Shown piece by piece: positions 1 to 10,602 of a DNA stretch of 64,000 bases. The notes beneath the pieces were generated by a model. It made no database searches, had not been told where the DNA came from, and saw nothing but the letters and a program-made list of their open reading frames with translations. How positions within the stretch are numbered: the stretch's first letter is position 1; every line of letters begins with the position of its first letter. Location of the stretch: contig NC_088917.1 of assembly GCF_963576675.1 (NCBI RefSeq), forward strand, positions 15,590,001 through 15,654,000, in the 5' to 3' direction. Source of the DNA: Euphorbia lathyris (lineage: Eukaryota; Streptophyta; Magnoliopsida; Malpighiales; Euphorbiaceae). A program made the translations under genes and the position numbers.

Positions 1-392
1 GAAATCTATACACAGACCAGGGTCAGATTAGAATTTAGTTACCAATTGTGTCATAGAAAGCTCAATCACAGACAACAGGCCATAACAGAGATTTCACTTG
101 AAATTAGATTTAAACAAAAAAATATTTCATACAGATGACATCCTGACAGAGTAAATGACATAGTTTTCGATAAACAAAATGAACTTGAGCCTTAATTAAA
201 TATGGACGGAAATACAAGCAAAAGCTACATTTAATTTTCACCTTGAAACAATGAGAACTATGTAAAACTGGAACAAGAAGAAAGAAGACAAACATTTGGA
301 ACCTATAAATTAATAACGATGGAAAGTTGTTGGCACTCGAAAAAGCAGCAGGTACTAACAACTCCTAATAAATAAGCTCCTCTTTCCCATAC

Positions 393-414
393 TATATATA
401 TATACACACACACA
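393..414. repeat. TA/CA dinucleotide microsatellite
   Basis: A run of TA units passes directly into a run of CA units. It lies downstream of the kinase-like gene on the minus strand. The rest of 1-765 shows no convincing coding exon; the missing 3' exons of that gene would be expected here but could not be recognised. Confidence 0.8.
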
Positions 415-855
415 CTACTTCTTTAGCTCTTCTTTCCTTGATTCTTGTATACCTATATTTTCCCCATACAATCACCAAGAGTTCCTTCATCTTAAAAAAG
501 TGTTATTTCCTAATGACAGTCCCTTTTTCTGAATGTGACCACAAAACATTGGCAAGTTAGGAGAGGGGCATAAAAGAAATACATAATTTCTGAGAGGAAG
601 CAAATATGATAGCAAGAGTGCCTATTTCCACACTCAAATTAATGAGTATCCAATTTGGTGCTTAAGAACTTCGACGGTTTATCCCAACTCAAGGACACAA
701 AGATTTTCTTTTTGCACTTCAAAGGTATTTTCTTGTGTGAACAAGTATTCTGCCTGGGAATTTACCTCATACAACAGCCATTAAACCACAATCACGCTCA
801 AAAACAAAAAATTGAATTCTTTCGCAATAAAAAGGTAGATATGATAAGAAAATAC

Positions 856-2019
856 CTGGTTGAGCAAAATTTGGATCACTGTAGGCGCAACAGCCTTGTA
901 TGCAGTGATTTAGAAGGTCTCTTTTATCAGTAAGCATTCCACCAGAAATCATACTAAAGTCAAATAAGAGTGGCTCGTGATCCTAACAAGTGAAATCACA
1001 TAAATATGAAAATATATATAAATTTGTGCAGACAGGGCAATGGGGTTAGCTCGAATTCAAATAACAGCAAGCAAGGGTTGATGCCAGGCCTTATCACTAA
1101 ATAAAAACAAATAAAATCACAAACTACTGAAGTTAATCCAAAATTGAACGAACCTGATCAACCAATATATGAGCAGCATCTATATTGCAAATCAGATAGG
1201 GAAAATTACTTGGACAGTTAGGATGCGGAGTATGCATATACTGTAGCAAAGAAGCAAAGCCAAAAGCAACCTTGATCCTCTGTTCCCATGTAAAAGTATC
1301 TAAAAGTTGCAAAATAACTACTTCAGCCTTTCCAATAATTATCCAGGACTTGTTTGAAAAGTTACAAAATGTGGAATAAACAGCATTAGCAAGACTCATC
1401 AACAGTGACATTAATTTATACCTTTTTCAATGAGATTGTGTAGTGTGTCGATTGCCATGGGATTCGGAAGATAAATAGCAGCCAGATATCTGTCGCGCCT
1501 GCAGAATGCCTGCAACTTGGCTGCATTTGGATGGAATTCATACCTTGAGAAATAATGATGTAAAACCATTTCATCCTATTCATAAATTGAAGCACAATTT
1601 TATTTAGGCGTTTACCACAAAATTTAAAAAAAAAAAAATTCAGAAACTTAGAGAACTAGTAGTAGAAGCTCACCTTCAATCTGCCTTCGTTTTCCCCTGC
1701 AAGCACTCTGCCTTCGTTTTCCCCTGCAAGCACTTTATATCTATCATGTTTTGTCCAAACCTTCACAATCACATCATCTCCATCATAAGTTCCTCGATAA
1801 ACATCTCCAAATTGAAATTTCCCAATAAAATTTTCTTCACTGAACCCATTTACACATTTCTCCAGTTCTTCTTCTGTCAAACCGAATACGGCGAGGATTC
1901 TGTCACATCGACCTGCCAAACGACAATACAGTTAGTTCATAAATCATGATCGTAAAATACAGGTAGAAGCATCGACCTGATAGAGATGATGAACCCGCAA
2001 CTTCTTCTTTTTGGGGCAT
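856..2019 (-). CDS. Kinase-like gene (probable pseudokinase), five exons, 3' end unresolved
   Basis: Five exons on the minus strand join in frame with GT-AG borders: 2019-1977 (ATG), 1912-1674, 1575-1422, 1299-1154 and 982-856. The product begins MPQKEEVAGSSS and then shows a protein-kinase fold: a modified glycine loop (IGKFQFGDVYRG), the VAIK-type lysine (VIVKVW), FHPNAAKLQAFC before the hinge, WEQRIKVAFGFASLLQYMH in helix E, then ICNIDAAHILVD where active kinases have HRDxKxxNILLD, and DFS in place of DFG. The catalytic Asp, Lys and Asn of that loop are therefore replaced, so phosphotransfer is unlikely and a scaffold or decoy role is inferred. The pattern recalls plant receptor-like-kinase pseudokinases such as the ZRK group, but membership is not proven. 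A possible sixth exon (818-766) contains an in-frame TAA at 783-781, so the gene may be decaying. No signal peptide or membrane segment is visible. Confidence 0.65.
1681..1734. repeat. 27-bp perfect tandem duplication inside kinase exon 2
   Basis: Two identical 27-bp units (1681-1707, 1708-1734) sit at the end of exon 2. In the gene they encode the nine residues VLAGENEGR twice, so the duplication keeps frame. It lies just after the VAIK-type lysine, in the stretch before helix C. Confidence 0.95.
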
Positions 2020-2905
2020 TTTGATCTCTAGATTGAACTTTAGGTCTTTACTTTGGTGACAATTTTAATTGTTCTCAGTTGTATACTTGTATAGGAAAAG
2101 GAATTAGGGCTCTTTAGAGCATCTCCAACCTTTGGTTTGCTTGTATGACAATTTTGATTGTTCTCATTTATATGTACTTGTTTGAAGTTGGTTTCCATTT
2201 GGGAAACAAATATAATATTATTTTTTTTTTTTTTAAAGTTTAAATTTTGTTTTAATGCTAATGTTTTAGGGTTAAGGTGAAAAAAATATCCTAATGTTTT
2301 GGGTCTAGTAATTTTATCTCTAAAATTGGAAGCTCATAATAATTTTACTCGAATGTTGATAAATTGAATCAATTTGAGAAATAATTTATCAAAGTGTATT
2401 CTTGATCATGAATCTTATCATGTACCCTTCATCCATGCGTCATTTTATCAATTACAAATCACAATGTTTTTTTACATTCTCTTTCCACTAAGTTTGATTT
2501 TAGTTGTTAAGATTTGGTAACGTAGTGAAATTTTGGTAGATTAGCATAGGTCAAAGTTGAGCCACTCCCTTTAAATTATTTTGTTATGATTTTCAACTAT
2601 TCAATCAAACGCTACACTAGCTCTATAGCTTTGAATTCTACCGCGTTCATGCTCTTTGAATTCGCTTTTGTAGCAGTTCGGACAATTTATTCATATCACA
2701 GGATCAACTGGATCTATAATTGGTTTTTGATTCATTATAGTAATAGTGAGACCATATGGTTTGGTTGATCGATTATGATGTTAGAATATTGAAATTCCTA
2801 ATAATTTGCGTGTTTTTTTATGGGTCAATAGTAGCAAATGAGTAAGTTGCATCTTATGAATTATGATGGTGATTTTTTTGCAAATGATATACATGTAAAA
2901 AAATT
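2020..2905. other. AT-rich intergenic sequence, no gene seen
   Basis: This is the region upstream of the minus-strand kinase-like gene. It is AT-rich with homopolymer T runs (about 2219-2234). Short open frames here have no recognisable domain and look like chance. Confidence 0.6.
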
Positions 2906-3415
2906 CGCTTAATACATCATTTGCCCCCGAATTTGTCCAAAAAGGTTGATTGACCCCCTGAATTTTCAAAGTGTCCCGATAGCCTCCTGAACTTGCATAA
3001 AATATTCAGTTAGCTCCCTGAACTTGCGTAAAATATAATCAATTAGTCACTCGGTCGCAAAAAAAGTAAGTTAAATGCGGAAGATGTATTATACGAGTCT
3101 TAAAAAAAGTAAAATGACCAAAATCAGGGTATACAGTTATAATATTAGAGAAGACAAGTTGTATAGTTAAATAAGTAATAACTTCATTTTTAATTTATTT
3201 TTTAATTATGTAATAACATTCTAATACGCATGGAATACATCTTCCGCATTTAACCTACTTTTTTGCGACCGAGTGATCAATTGATTACATTTTATGAAGT
3301 TCAGGAGCTAACGGAATATTTTATACAAATTCAGGAGGCTATCGAAACATTTTGAAGTTCAGGAGGTCAATCAACCTTTTTAGATAAATTCAGAAGGCAA
3401 ATGATATATTAAGCC
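2906..3415. mobile_element. Non-autonomous Mutator-like element (MULE/MITE), about 510 bp
   Basis: The left arm (about 2906-3110) and right arm (about 3220-3415) are imperfect inverted copies of each other for roughly 200 bp. They flank a short AT-rich centre. Shared words include the motif GCGACCGAGTGA on the right and its complement near 3050, and CTTAATACATCATTTGCC on the left with its complement at the right end. Direct 9-bp copies of AAAAAAATT flank it (2897-2905 and 3417-3425), the target duplication length of Mutator-type elements. The target is low complexity, so the duplication is weaker evidence than the arms. No transposase is encoded, so it would depend on an element elsewhere. 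Confidence 0.75.
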
Positions 3416-4158
3416 AAAAAAAATTAGTCTAATCTTTTTGGATTTTAAGCTTGTCTTTAATTGTCTAGTGTGTTTTGATTGGCTGATTTGTCAGGAATTA
3501 AGTCATTGCCCACCCCTTGATGACCTTCTTAGAAATGTATTCATCATCAAATTCTAACAACAAAAGCAACCACCTTGAAAGCTTTCCAACTAGAGAGGGA
3601 GTTATCCATAAATACTTCATATCAACTTTGGCTGTAAAACTGGAAATATTGCATAGCTTTTTAGTGAACCAAACTATGGTGGCACAAGTATTTTGGGTAA
3701 ATTACATACATGGTGTACAACCTTTACCTGTTTTTACACTTTGGTGTACAACCAAAATTTTTTCACATTAAAGTGTACAACCTTCTGGTGACCTCCCAGG
3801 TAAAAATGACCGGTCAACCCAGTCAACATGCCAAATCATCAATTTTTAACCCATATTTTAATGAAAATTGAACCCACTCATCTTATTCAACCTTATATCT
3901 TCATCTTTATTTTCTCCCTCCTCCATTTTTATCAAATATCATTTCTCTCTCTAATTCTCATCTCTCTCATTTTCACTTTCTCCCTCTAACTCTCTCTCTC
4001 ATTCTCCCTTTCTCTCGTAATCACATTCCTCCTCCAAAAACTCACTTGTTCATCACATAATTTCATAATTTTAAGGTAATAATCTATCTATCTGTGTTTT
4101 TTTAATGTTCGTAATCTATCTATCGATCTATTTAATTTCAATCTTGTTTTTTTAGATT

Positions 4159-4452
4159 ATGAGTCGGAGAAATGGGAATAGAAAGTTGGATTTGAAGCTG
4201 AATTTATCGCCGCCGAAACCAGGGAGGAATCGCCGTCCTCGGATCAGAAACAGTATTGCCGACGAGTTCATGTGTTTCATCGGAGCTGAATAACAATTAA
4301 AAATCAGTGTAATAGTCCAGAAGAAGCAACATCAAGGTGTCTTATGTATGTGATGTTGTCTGAAAATGATCTGAAATGTAAGAGTACTGGTTTGCTTGAT
4401 TTTCTCCATGAAAATACCCATACGAAAAACACCTGGAGAAGAAGAAGATGAT
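4159..4452 (+). pseudogene. Captured GIR1/GIR2-like (EAR-motif repressor) gene fragment
   Basis: The 44-codon frame from 4159 begins MSRRNGNRKLDLKLNLSPPK, containing an LxLxL repression motif (LDLKLNL) followed by SPP. After several frame breaks, 4317-4452 reads PEEATSRCLMYVMLSEND, then LKCKST and LLDFLHEN. This order (LKLNLSPP, SSCVSSE, CPRCLMYVMLSE, KCPKCKS, LLDFLHEN) is that of the small plant GL2-interacting repressors GIR1/GIR2. A different frame near 4270-4290 still gives SCVSSELNNN, showing a frameshift. The GCP residues before RCLMYVM and the PKC of the second metal-binding pair are deleted, so it would not make a normal protein. It sits wholly between the inverted arms of the host element. 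Confidence 0.75.
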
Positions 4453-4714
4453 GAAGATTAGTATTATAATTAATTAATTAAGTTAATTAAGGGTAATTAG
4501 AGTAATTTTTATATAATGAGGGGTAGTGCTATTTGGGCTCCAATTATTTTGCAGGTAAATTTTGGAGCCGGAATAACACTAATTTTTATTTTATTTTTAT
4601 TTTTATTTTGTTAGAACAAAGTGGAAGTGGGTTACGAGGAGGAACCAGATGAAGAGTTTGTCTCTTCAAATTAACTCAGTTCTTGGACATGCTCAAACTG
4701 TTCTATGATCTCAA

Positions 4715-4838
4715 TCTCATGGAAGATGTTTCTGGACATTCCATAAGAAAACTTCCATTAATTGGCTGTAAAGGAATCTCATGAAAGCTGTTTCTAGACA
4801 TTCCATACAAAAACTTCCATTAATTGGATGTAAAGGGA
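4715..4838. repeat. 62-bp imperfect tandem duplication
   Basis: Two units (4715-4776 and 4777-4838) differ at several positions. Both contain ACATTCCATA and AAACTTCCATTAATTGG. They lie at the inner edge of the right arm of the Pack-MULE-type element. Confidence 0.85.
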
Positions 4839-5252
4839 GAGAGAAATGGAGAATTAGAGGAAAAAAGTGAAAATAAAAAAGATGAGAGTTAGAGAGAGAA
4901 ATGATATTTGATAAAAATGGAGGAGAGAGAAAATAAAGATGAAGATATAAGGTTGAAGAAGATGAATGAGTTCCATTTTCATTAAAATATGGGTTAAAAT
5001 TTAATGATTTGGCATGTTGACTGGGTTGACCGGTCATTTTTACCTGGTGTACACTTTAGTGGGAGGTCACCAGAAGGTTGTGCACTTTAGTGTGAAAAAA
5101 TTTTGGTTGTACACCAAAGTGTGAAAACAGGTAAAGGTTGTACACCACGTATGTAATTTACCCCAAGTATTTTCTACTACTGAATAATGAGTCTCATAAT
5201 CCAACAACTTCTTGATCAGATAATAAACTACATGCTCACTTTTGTCATTTTA

Positions 5253-5560
5253 CTCTTGCACTAGCATTGCTCTTGCAAAACTTTCCTCTAGGGTGAGGTA
5301 TAAAATCAAAGGCTTTCCGGATGTTAGAGGCTTGAATACAAGTGGATTAATTAGGTACTTATTGATTCGTTCAAATGTCTCTTGACTTTGATCGTTCCAC
5401 TATACTGGATGTTCTTCCTTTAGAGCTTAAAAACGGGTTCACATATAGTGGTGAGTCGAGAGATAAATCTACACACATACTGCAGTGAGTCTAGGAAAGC
5501 TCTAACTTCTATTTATGTTTTTAGAGTTGGCATTTCATTGATATATTTAATTTTATGAGG
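5253..5560 (-). pseudogene. Decayed Ty3/gypsy pol fragment (RT end to RNase H start)
   Basis: Read on the minus strand, this gives EVRAFLDSLQYVCRFISRLT, then CEPVFK, then after a one-base break EEHPVYWNDQSQETFERI and LILYLTLEE up to LVQE. These are the conserved steps from the last RT block to the start of RNase H in Ty3/gypsy polyproteins. Stops and frameshifts separate the blocks, so it is non-functional. No LTRs could be assigned. Confidence 0.7.
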
Positions 5561-7149
5561 GTCCATCTGATGAGTTTTGCTTTAGTGTTGAAACAATGAG
5601 GAATAAAATTTATTTTAACAAAAACCAAATCCCAAGGATCATATGCATCAAGTAGTGGCAAGAATTATTACATTTGAGCAAGAACGTTTTTGAAGAAGTC
5701 TCTAAAATAATGATACTCTCCATCTAAGATGAGGAGATGTAAAGTGAACTCCTTTTACCCTCACACACGCCAAAACCCTCTTGGTTTGATTACTGATGTG
5801 CTATCACCTTTGATTCTGCCTCAGTAGTCCACTGAAGATGATGCATGGCTAGGGTTCTTAGTTTTCTCCTAGAGAAAAAGATACAATGAATTTAGTTATC
5901 ATTAAAAAAATAGAATATAAAAACTTATTATTTTCTATTTATATATAGGTTAAAAAATTAAAATCATTTTAATTTTTTATTAATTATTTTAACCAATTAG
6001 AATAAATTTAATTAATTAAAGCAAAAATTAACCTATTTTGGCTAGGAATGGAGGCATGCAATTATTCTAAAACCAACTCCTAATTCCTCATTAGATAAAA
6101 TTACATCTTTTAAATTAATTTAATTCAGTTATTATCTTTTCTCAGAATAAAAACAATAACTAATTATATATATATATCATTATAATATCGAATATCACAA
6201 TTATATGACCAGACCAATGCATGTCGTTGTAGGATTAGACCAAGGCATATCGTTGAAGTGGAGGGTTGTTGCTATGCAGATACCTGGGTCCTTAAGAACT
6301 CCTAGATTTTTCGGTCATCCTCCAAGAGGATTTGGTCTTGATCAATAATCTTCATCTCTGCCACAGTTTGAATGGACTGAGTGATCTGGAATTCATCATA
6401 CTTATAAGTTTCCTAGAGGGCTCGGTGGATTCTTCATCGAATTCATTTTTCATTAGTAGGGAACCCAAATTTTGTGGATGTATTGTTCGGCTATGATGAT
6501 TTTCGGTTGAACAGGAGCTGGTGCTAGGAATCGAAGGATTCACCATTTCTTTGATCGGAGTTAGAGTTATATGTGACTCAACTATTACTTTGTCTAGGAA
6601 TGTAGGTGTTGGGAAGGACGAGCTTTGAAAATGAGAAAGGAGTTGTGTGGTAATCCACACTATCATACCAAATAATGTAATATCGATATATAAAGATTAT
6701 AAATTTTAGACATAGATGTGAGAAATGTTTGTTGTTAAAGGGTGGTATTTTTTTCTATAAGCAAGATAAACTCCTCTCAGTTAAAAATTGCTACATTCCC
6801 TACTATAATTTTTTATTTTGGCTCTTTTAAGGAGAAAATATCACATTACACCTTCATGAGACATGCTTTTGATGTATTCTTCAAAATAATTTGATAAAAA
6901 AAACATATCTAATCATTGAAATTTTAATAGACTAAATTTATCAAACAACAGTTTTCTATTACGGACAGAAACAACATCTTTTTTTTCTATTGAAACAACA
7001 ATCAACAAATATGTTGTTAAACTCTAACCAAACACTTAAAAAAAAATTCATGTTTGATATCAAACAGCAATAAACAAACATCATGGTCAATTTTTATTAT
7101 CATATTAAGAACCTATTTCTCAAATTAATTAGCTATTAATATTTAATTA
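5561..7149. other. AT-rich stretch, no supported gene
   Basis: The sequence is AT-rich with a short TA microsatellite near 6165-6178. A 104-codon open frame on the minus strand (6666-6352) is rich in Ser, Thr and Pro. It has no domain I recognise, no clear splice context and no homologue elsewhere in the window. It is noted, not called as a gene. Confidence 0.5.
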
Positions 7150-8250
7150 GATTAAAAATGCGTTAATCAATTGGTTTCATGTTTTTCCTATGGCCGGACT
7201 GGCAAAAGTCGGGGTCGGTGGTGGAGAAATCCAGGGAGTTGGTGTGGACAATGACTGCCGGAACAGCCACTGTCCTATTCGGTTTTTGGGGGCCTGTTCG
7301 AACAGCCCCTTATACCACTGCAGGGGCTGCTATTCATAGCCCCTTGGTCAACCACTGGTGTCGCCTGTTGCGGCGGCTAAAGTTGGCTGGTGGTTGTCCG
7401 TGATGGACAGCAGTGGGCGGTCCCCTTCCGCGGGCCACAGGGATGATGGGCCTACTATACGAGTCGGGTTTTAAGGTTTTATGTTTTAAATATAATTTTA
7501 AACCCGTGATCATTTTTGTATTAAATAAAACGTTTTGGCATGCAAAATGTTTTATTGTATGCATTTTAGGCCAGACTGATAATGTAATATCTTTTCCCAA
7601 TAACAATGCAGAACTGATCCCTAAGTATAAGAAACCAAAAATTTCAAATTAATTCATAGGATTTAAATTATTTAGTATAAATGATTTTAACTCAATATGA
7701 ATTATGATTGATATGCTTTTATTTATTAAAATTATAATATATGGTTTTATTTTATGCTATGATAAATAAAATGATATTAATTGTAAAATTAGTTCAATTG
7801 ACCGTGGAAACGGACATTGAACGGGCTTTAATTTTAGAATTAATGACGATCCAAATTTCAATGGGAGCAGAATTGATAATTCTACATAGTTGGGTCATAA
7901 AATTGGTAAAATTAAAATGGTTTCATCCTAAGTAACTCTGTTTAACTAAAAAACTTATGTGTATATGGGTTTGCCATGATCATATATTGTATTTATTTTG
8001 GCTAACCTTACAACAATGTGTTTTAATTAATAGAATTCTATGGGCCCAAATGTGAAGTATGGTTGTAATTTAATTTCAATTTTGCAAATACGGTCTGCGA
8101 GCCATTATGATTTTGTAATTAGATTGGGCTTTTATTTCATGCAATTAATATGTAATCAAAGCCCATGAAGGATATCCAGATGAGCCAAGACCCATAGTGA
8201 AAATCCAGAAACAAACCAGAAAAGTCAAGGTGTTTTTAGAAAATTACTTC
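7150..8250 (+). mobile_element. Fossil copia leader related to element B
   Basis: The block 7490-8190 follows the same word order as the untranslated leader of copia B at about 51110-51740: GACCGTG, TGACGA, ATTCAGTGGGAGC or its variant, CACCCTAAGTAAC or its variant, CATGATCAT, TCTATGGGCCC and TTGTAATTTAAT. Upstream in both is a GC-rich island with repeated CAGC/GCTG words (7200-7440 here, 50940-51080 in B). No gag follows and no LTR was found, so this is an old partial copy of a related family. Confidence 0.6.
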
Positions 8251-8474
8251 CAAAATAATTACTTCATTACTTGGTTGAAAATTATAATTAGAAAATATAT
8301 TATAGTTAGACAACTATACTATACTATAAACTTCACTAATATTATTTTTAAACTATTTTATTTTATTCAAGAACATGATGCGTAAATTATTTAAAACAAT
8401 TGATAACAATCAAAAACTTAGGTCTTCATTAAATAATTTGAATCTTAGTGAGAAAAGACAATATGCGGGAATAT

Positions 8475-8940
8475 CACTAATGGAAAAATTATCTTTAGTG
8501 ACGTCTTATTAGCAATAGTTTATTTAAAAAACCGGTGTCAAAGATCTTTGCAGTCGGTTGTCTTAAAAAAACCGATCCCAAAAATTATTTATTGGCAACG
8601 ATTTTGTATAAAACCTGATACCAATGACATGCGCATCAATTTTAATAAAAACTGTTGTTAGTAATATTATCATTGGGATCGATTTTATGACATAGCCGAC
8701 CTCATTGGTTTATCATTGGCAACAGTTTTTTAAAACCTACTCTAATGACACTTAATTAAAAAATTATGGACAGTTCAAAAAAAATTAAAAAATTATGGAT
8801 CATTATGATCGATTTAAAAAAAAAACTGTTGCTAAAATATTATCATTAGACCGATTTTGGCCCTAATAATTTCCCATTGGCATCGGGTTTTTTTTATAAA
8901 AACCTACCCGAATACTTTTCTAAATAAAGGTTTTTTAAAT
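8475..8940. repeat. CACTA-like subterminal repeat array
   Basis: About six short inverted units recur, each built on words like TTGGCAACAGTTTT / AAAACC and CATTGGGATCGATTT. This arrangement is typical of subterminal regions of En/Spm (CACTA) transposons. A candidate terminus CACTAATGG stands at 8475. The opposite terminus and a 3-bp duplication were not found, so this may be only one end of an element. Confidence 0.4.
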
Positions 8941-9475
8941 GTGTGTTTCTAGGTTTTTAAAGGTTTGTTAACCTCCTCTTCATCACACTCCAAGAAACAC
9001 CCGCTGCAGTTGTTGCCTTCGGGGGAGAAGCTCCATATTCCCGAGATTGTACCGGAACTAGGAACTGGGAACCGGCCAGATCTCCAAGTTGAATTGGTTT
9101 GTTGCATTTGTAACAAATCAAATCAAACCTTGAACTGACGGTCCAACTGATAACTGGTGTGACCCTGATTCGATAAATAATTTTTTGGTAGTAAGCATGT
9201 CCTACAACTCGCTTGGTTTTTCTTTGGTGTTGAAACTTGATTTATAGCGTTTATTTTGGATTGATTTGCCTCTTGCTTTCGATGTGGGACAATATTTATT
9301 GGAGAAATCTCTCCCAACATCAACATGATGCAGCCACCAACTTGCAACCAATTGATTTTTTTTTAAGAGGGATCAATTCAATTAATTCAATTATGTCATA
9401 TGCATACACTTGGCTTGGCTTGGTTCCAATATATTATTAATTTTTTTAAAAATCAGTATATTATTATATCCTAGA
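8941..9475. other. Intergenic stretch, no gene assigned
   Basis: Mixed-composition sequence with a GC-richer part around 8980-9100. Short open frames on both strands show no domain I recognise. Confidence 0.5.
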
Positions 9476-9910
9476 TTATTTATAATTTATGTCATGTCGG
9501 GTCATATCGACAACCATCCGACCAGGCACTTGGGGCTCCCGAGGCCACACATTTTTACGCATTCGCTCGTACAAGCTATGCAGATCCTCACCGCCACTCA
9601 CCAAGTGTGCAGGAACCTTCACAATAACTTCTACTGCGCCAGGCTTAACACCGCCAGCGTGGCTCGCAATAGCCGGTGGAAATCGAACAACATGTGTAGT
9701 TCGCACGTGAACCCTTTTCGGTTTCGATGTCCCCTCGCCAGTGGTTTTATCACCCTCCGCTTTGTGCTTTTTCTGACGACTACGCCTAATGTTAGTCAGC
9801 GAAAGATCACCGGAGCAACAAGAGCCAACTTCAATATTTCGCCCTAGCTTAGATCGCCAGACATAATAAAAACAACCAACGCAACCCCAACAAACCCCAC
9901 AATTAAGCAA
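9476..9910 (-). CDS. Unidentified 144-codon minus-strand ORF
   Basis: I do not recognise this protein. It has a Cys/Trp-rich start, a basic middle (RRSRQKKHKAEGDK) and an ordered-looking C-terminal half (EVIVKVPAHLVSGGEDL). Upstream on the same strand (9960-10602 and 12430-12519) is a region with a TATA-like TTATAAAT at about 10144-10151. This could be the 5' LTR and first gene of a minus-strand retroelement inserted in copia C at about 12520 (it would begin TGTCGGTGG). That is inference: no primer binding site, second LTR or target duplication was found. Confidence 0.3.
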   Translation of the reverse strand: MLNCGVCWGCVGCFYYVWRSKLGRNIEVGSCCSGDLSLTNIRRSRQKKHKAEGDKTTGEGTSKPKRVHVRTTHVVRFPPAIASHAGGVKPGAVEVIVKVPAHLVSGGEDLHSLYERMRKNVWPREPQVPGRMVVDMTRHDINYK

Positions 9911-10602
9911 AAAAGATCAAAGATGATTCGAAAAGTAGAAGAGACTGACCTCGCCCTAAAAAACGACAAACTTCGGTCAGCATCGACGGTTGCGGGACAA
10001 TACCTCCAATAAAAATGCAACTCCGAACCAGTTCAAACCACAGTCTACGAGGAAAGAAGCAACGAAGTCTTTTCTCCAAAGTAGTAAAAGGAATTTAAGA
10101 ATATATGAGGTAGGAAAAAGATTAGAAAAACAAAGCAACGTCCATTTATAACCCACGGGAACACCAAAGGCCACCTCGAAGCCCACAACCTAATAAATCC
10201 AAACACGTGGCATACCAGCACCATAACAACAATCACGCCTCACTAATGCACCTGGCAGATGACCTCACACACGACAAAAGAGACATTTTCACTTCTCACA
10301 GTTGTCCTCCACTAACAAGAAGGGGGGTGCGTGAAGACAAAAGCCAGAAAACGCACCTTCCTTGTGGACACCCGATAAGCACAATGAGATAGCACTCTAT
10401 CTCCGATATCGAACCATGTCATTTCAGAGCACACTATTGTGAGGGTCCACTCCATTCGAATAATCACATCCACATCATTGCGCGACATATCACCATCCGA
10501 TCACCTCAACAAATCAGCTCACATCCAATGGTTCAGCAATCCAACTATTCCGGTGGGGACTACTTGATTAGAGTATGGGCAAACCCAAGCCCATAAACCC
10601 AT

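Larger units (their letters stand above)
3695..5164. mobile_element. Pack-MULE-type element with long terminal inverted repeats
   Basis: Inverted arms of more than 300 bp (about 3695-4020 and 4790-5164) start with GGGTAAATTACATAC and its complement. They contain a matching pair around TGACCGGTCA. Exact 9-bp direct repeats AAGTATTTT flank it (3686-3694 and 5165-5173), which fits Mutator-type insertion. The centre carries host-gene sequence (see 4159-4452) and no transposase. A 62-bp tandem duplication adjoins the right arm. Long arms, 9-bp duplication and captured gene sequence together define the Pack-MULE type. Confidence 0.85.

Noticed and set aside
4717..5037. 106-codon minus-strand open frame
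   Set aside because: It lies across the right inverted arm and the tandem duplication of the Pack-MULE-type element; low-complexity Ser/Leu/Phe-rich text, no domain.
6352..6666. 104-codon minus-strand open frame rich in Ser, Thr and Pro
   Set aside because: No domain, no splice partners and no related copy in the window; left as part of an unassigned stretch.
9410..9847. 145-codon plus-strand open frame
   Set aside because: It overlaps the minus-strand frame at 9476-9910 and looks like its shadow; no recognisable motif.
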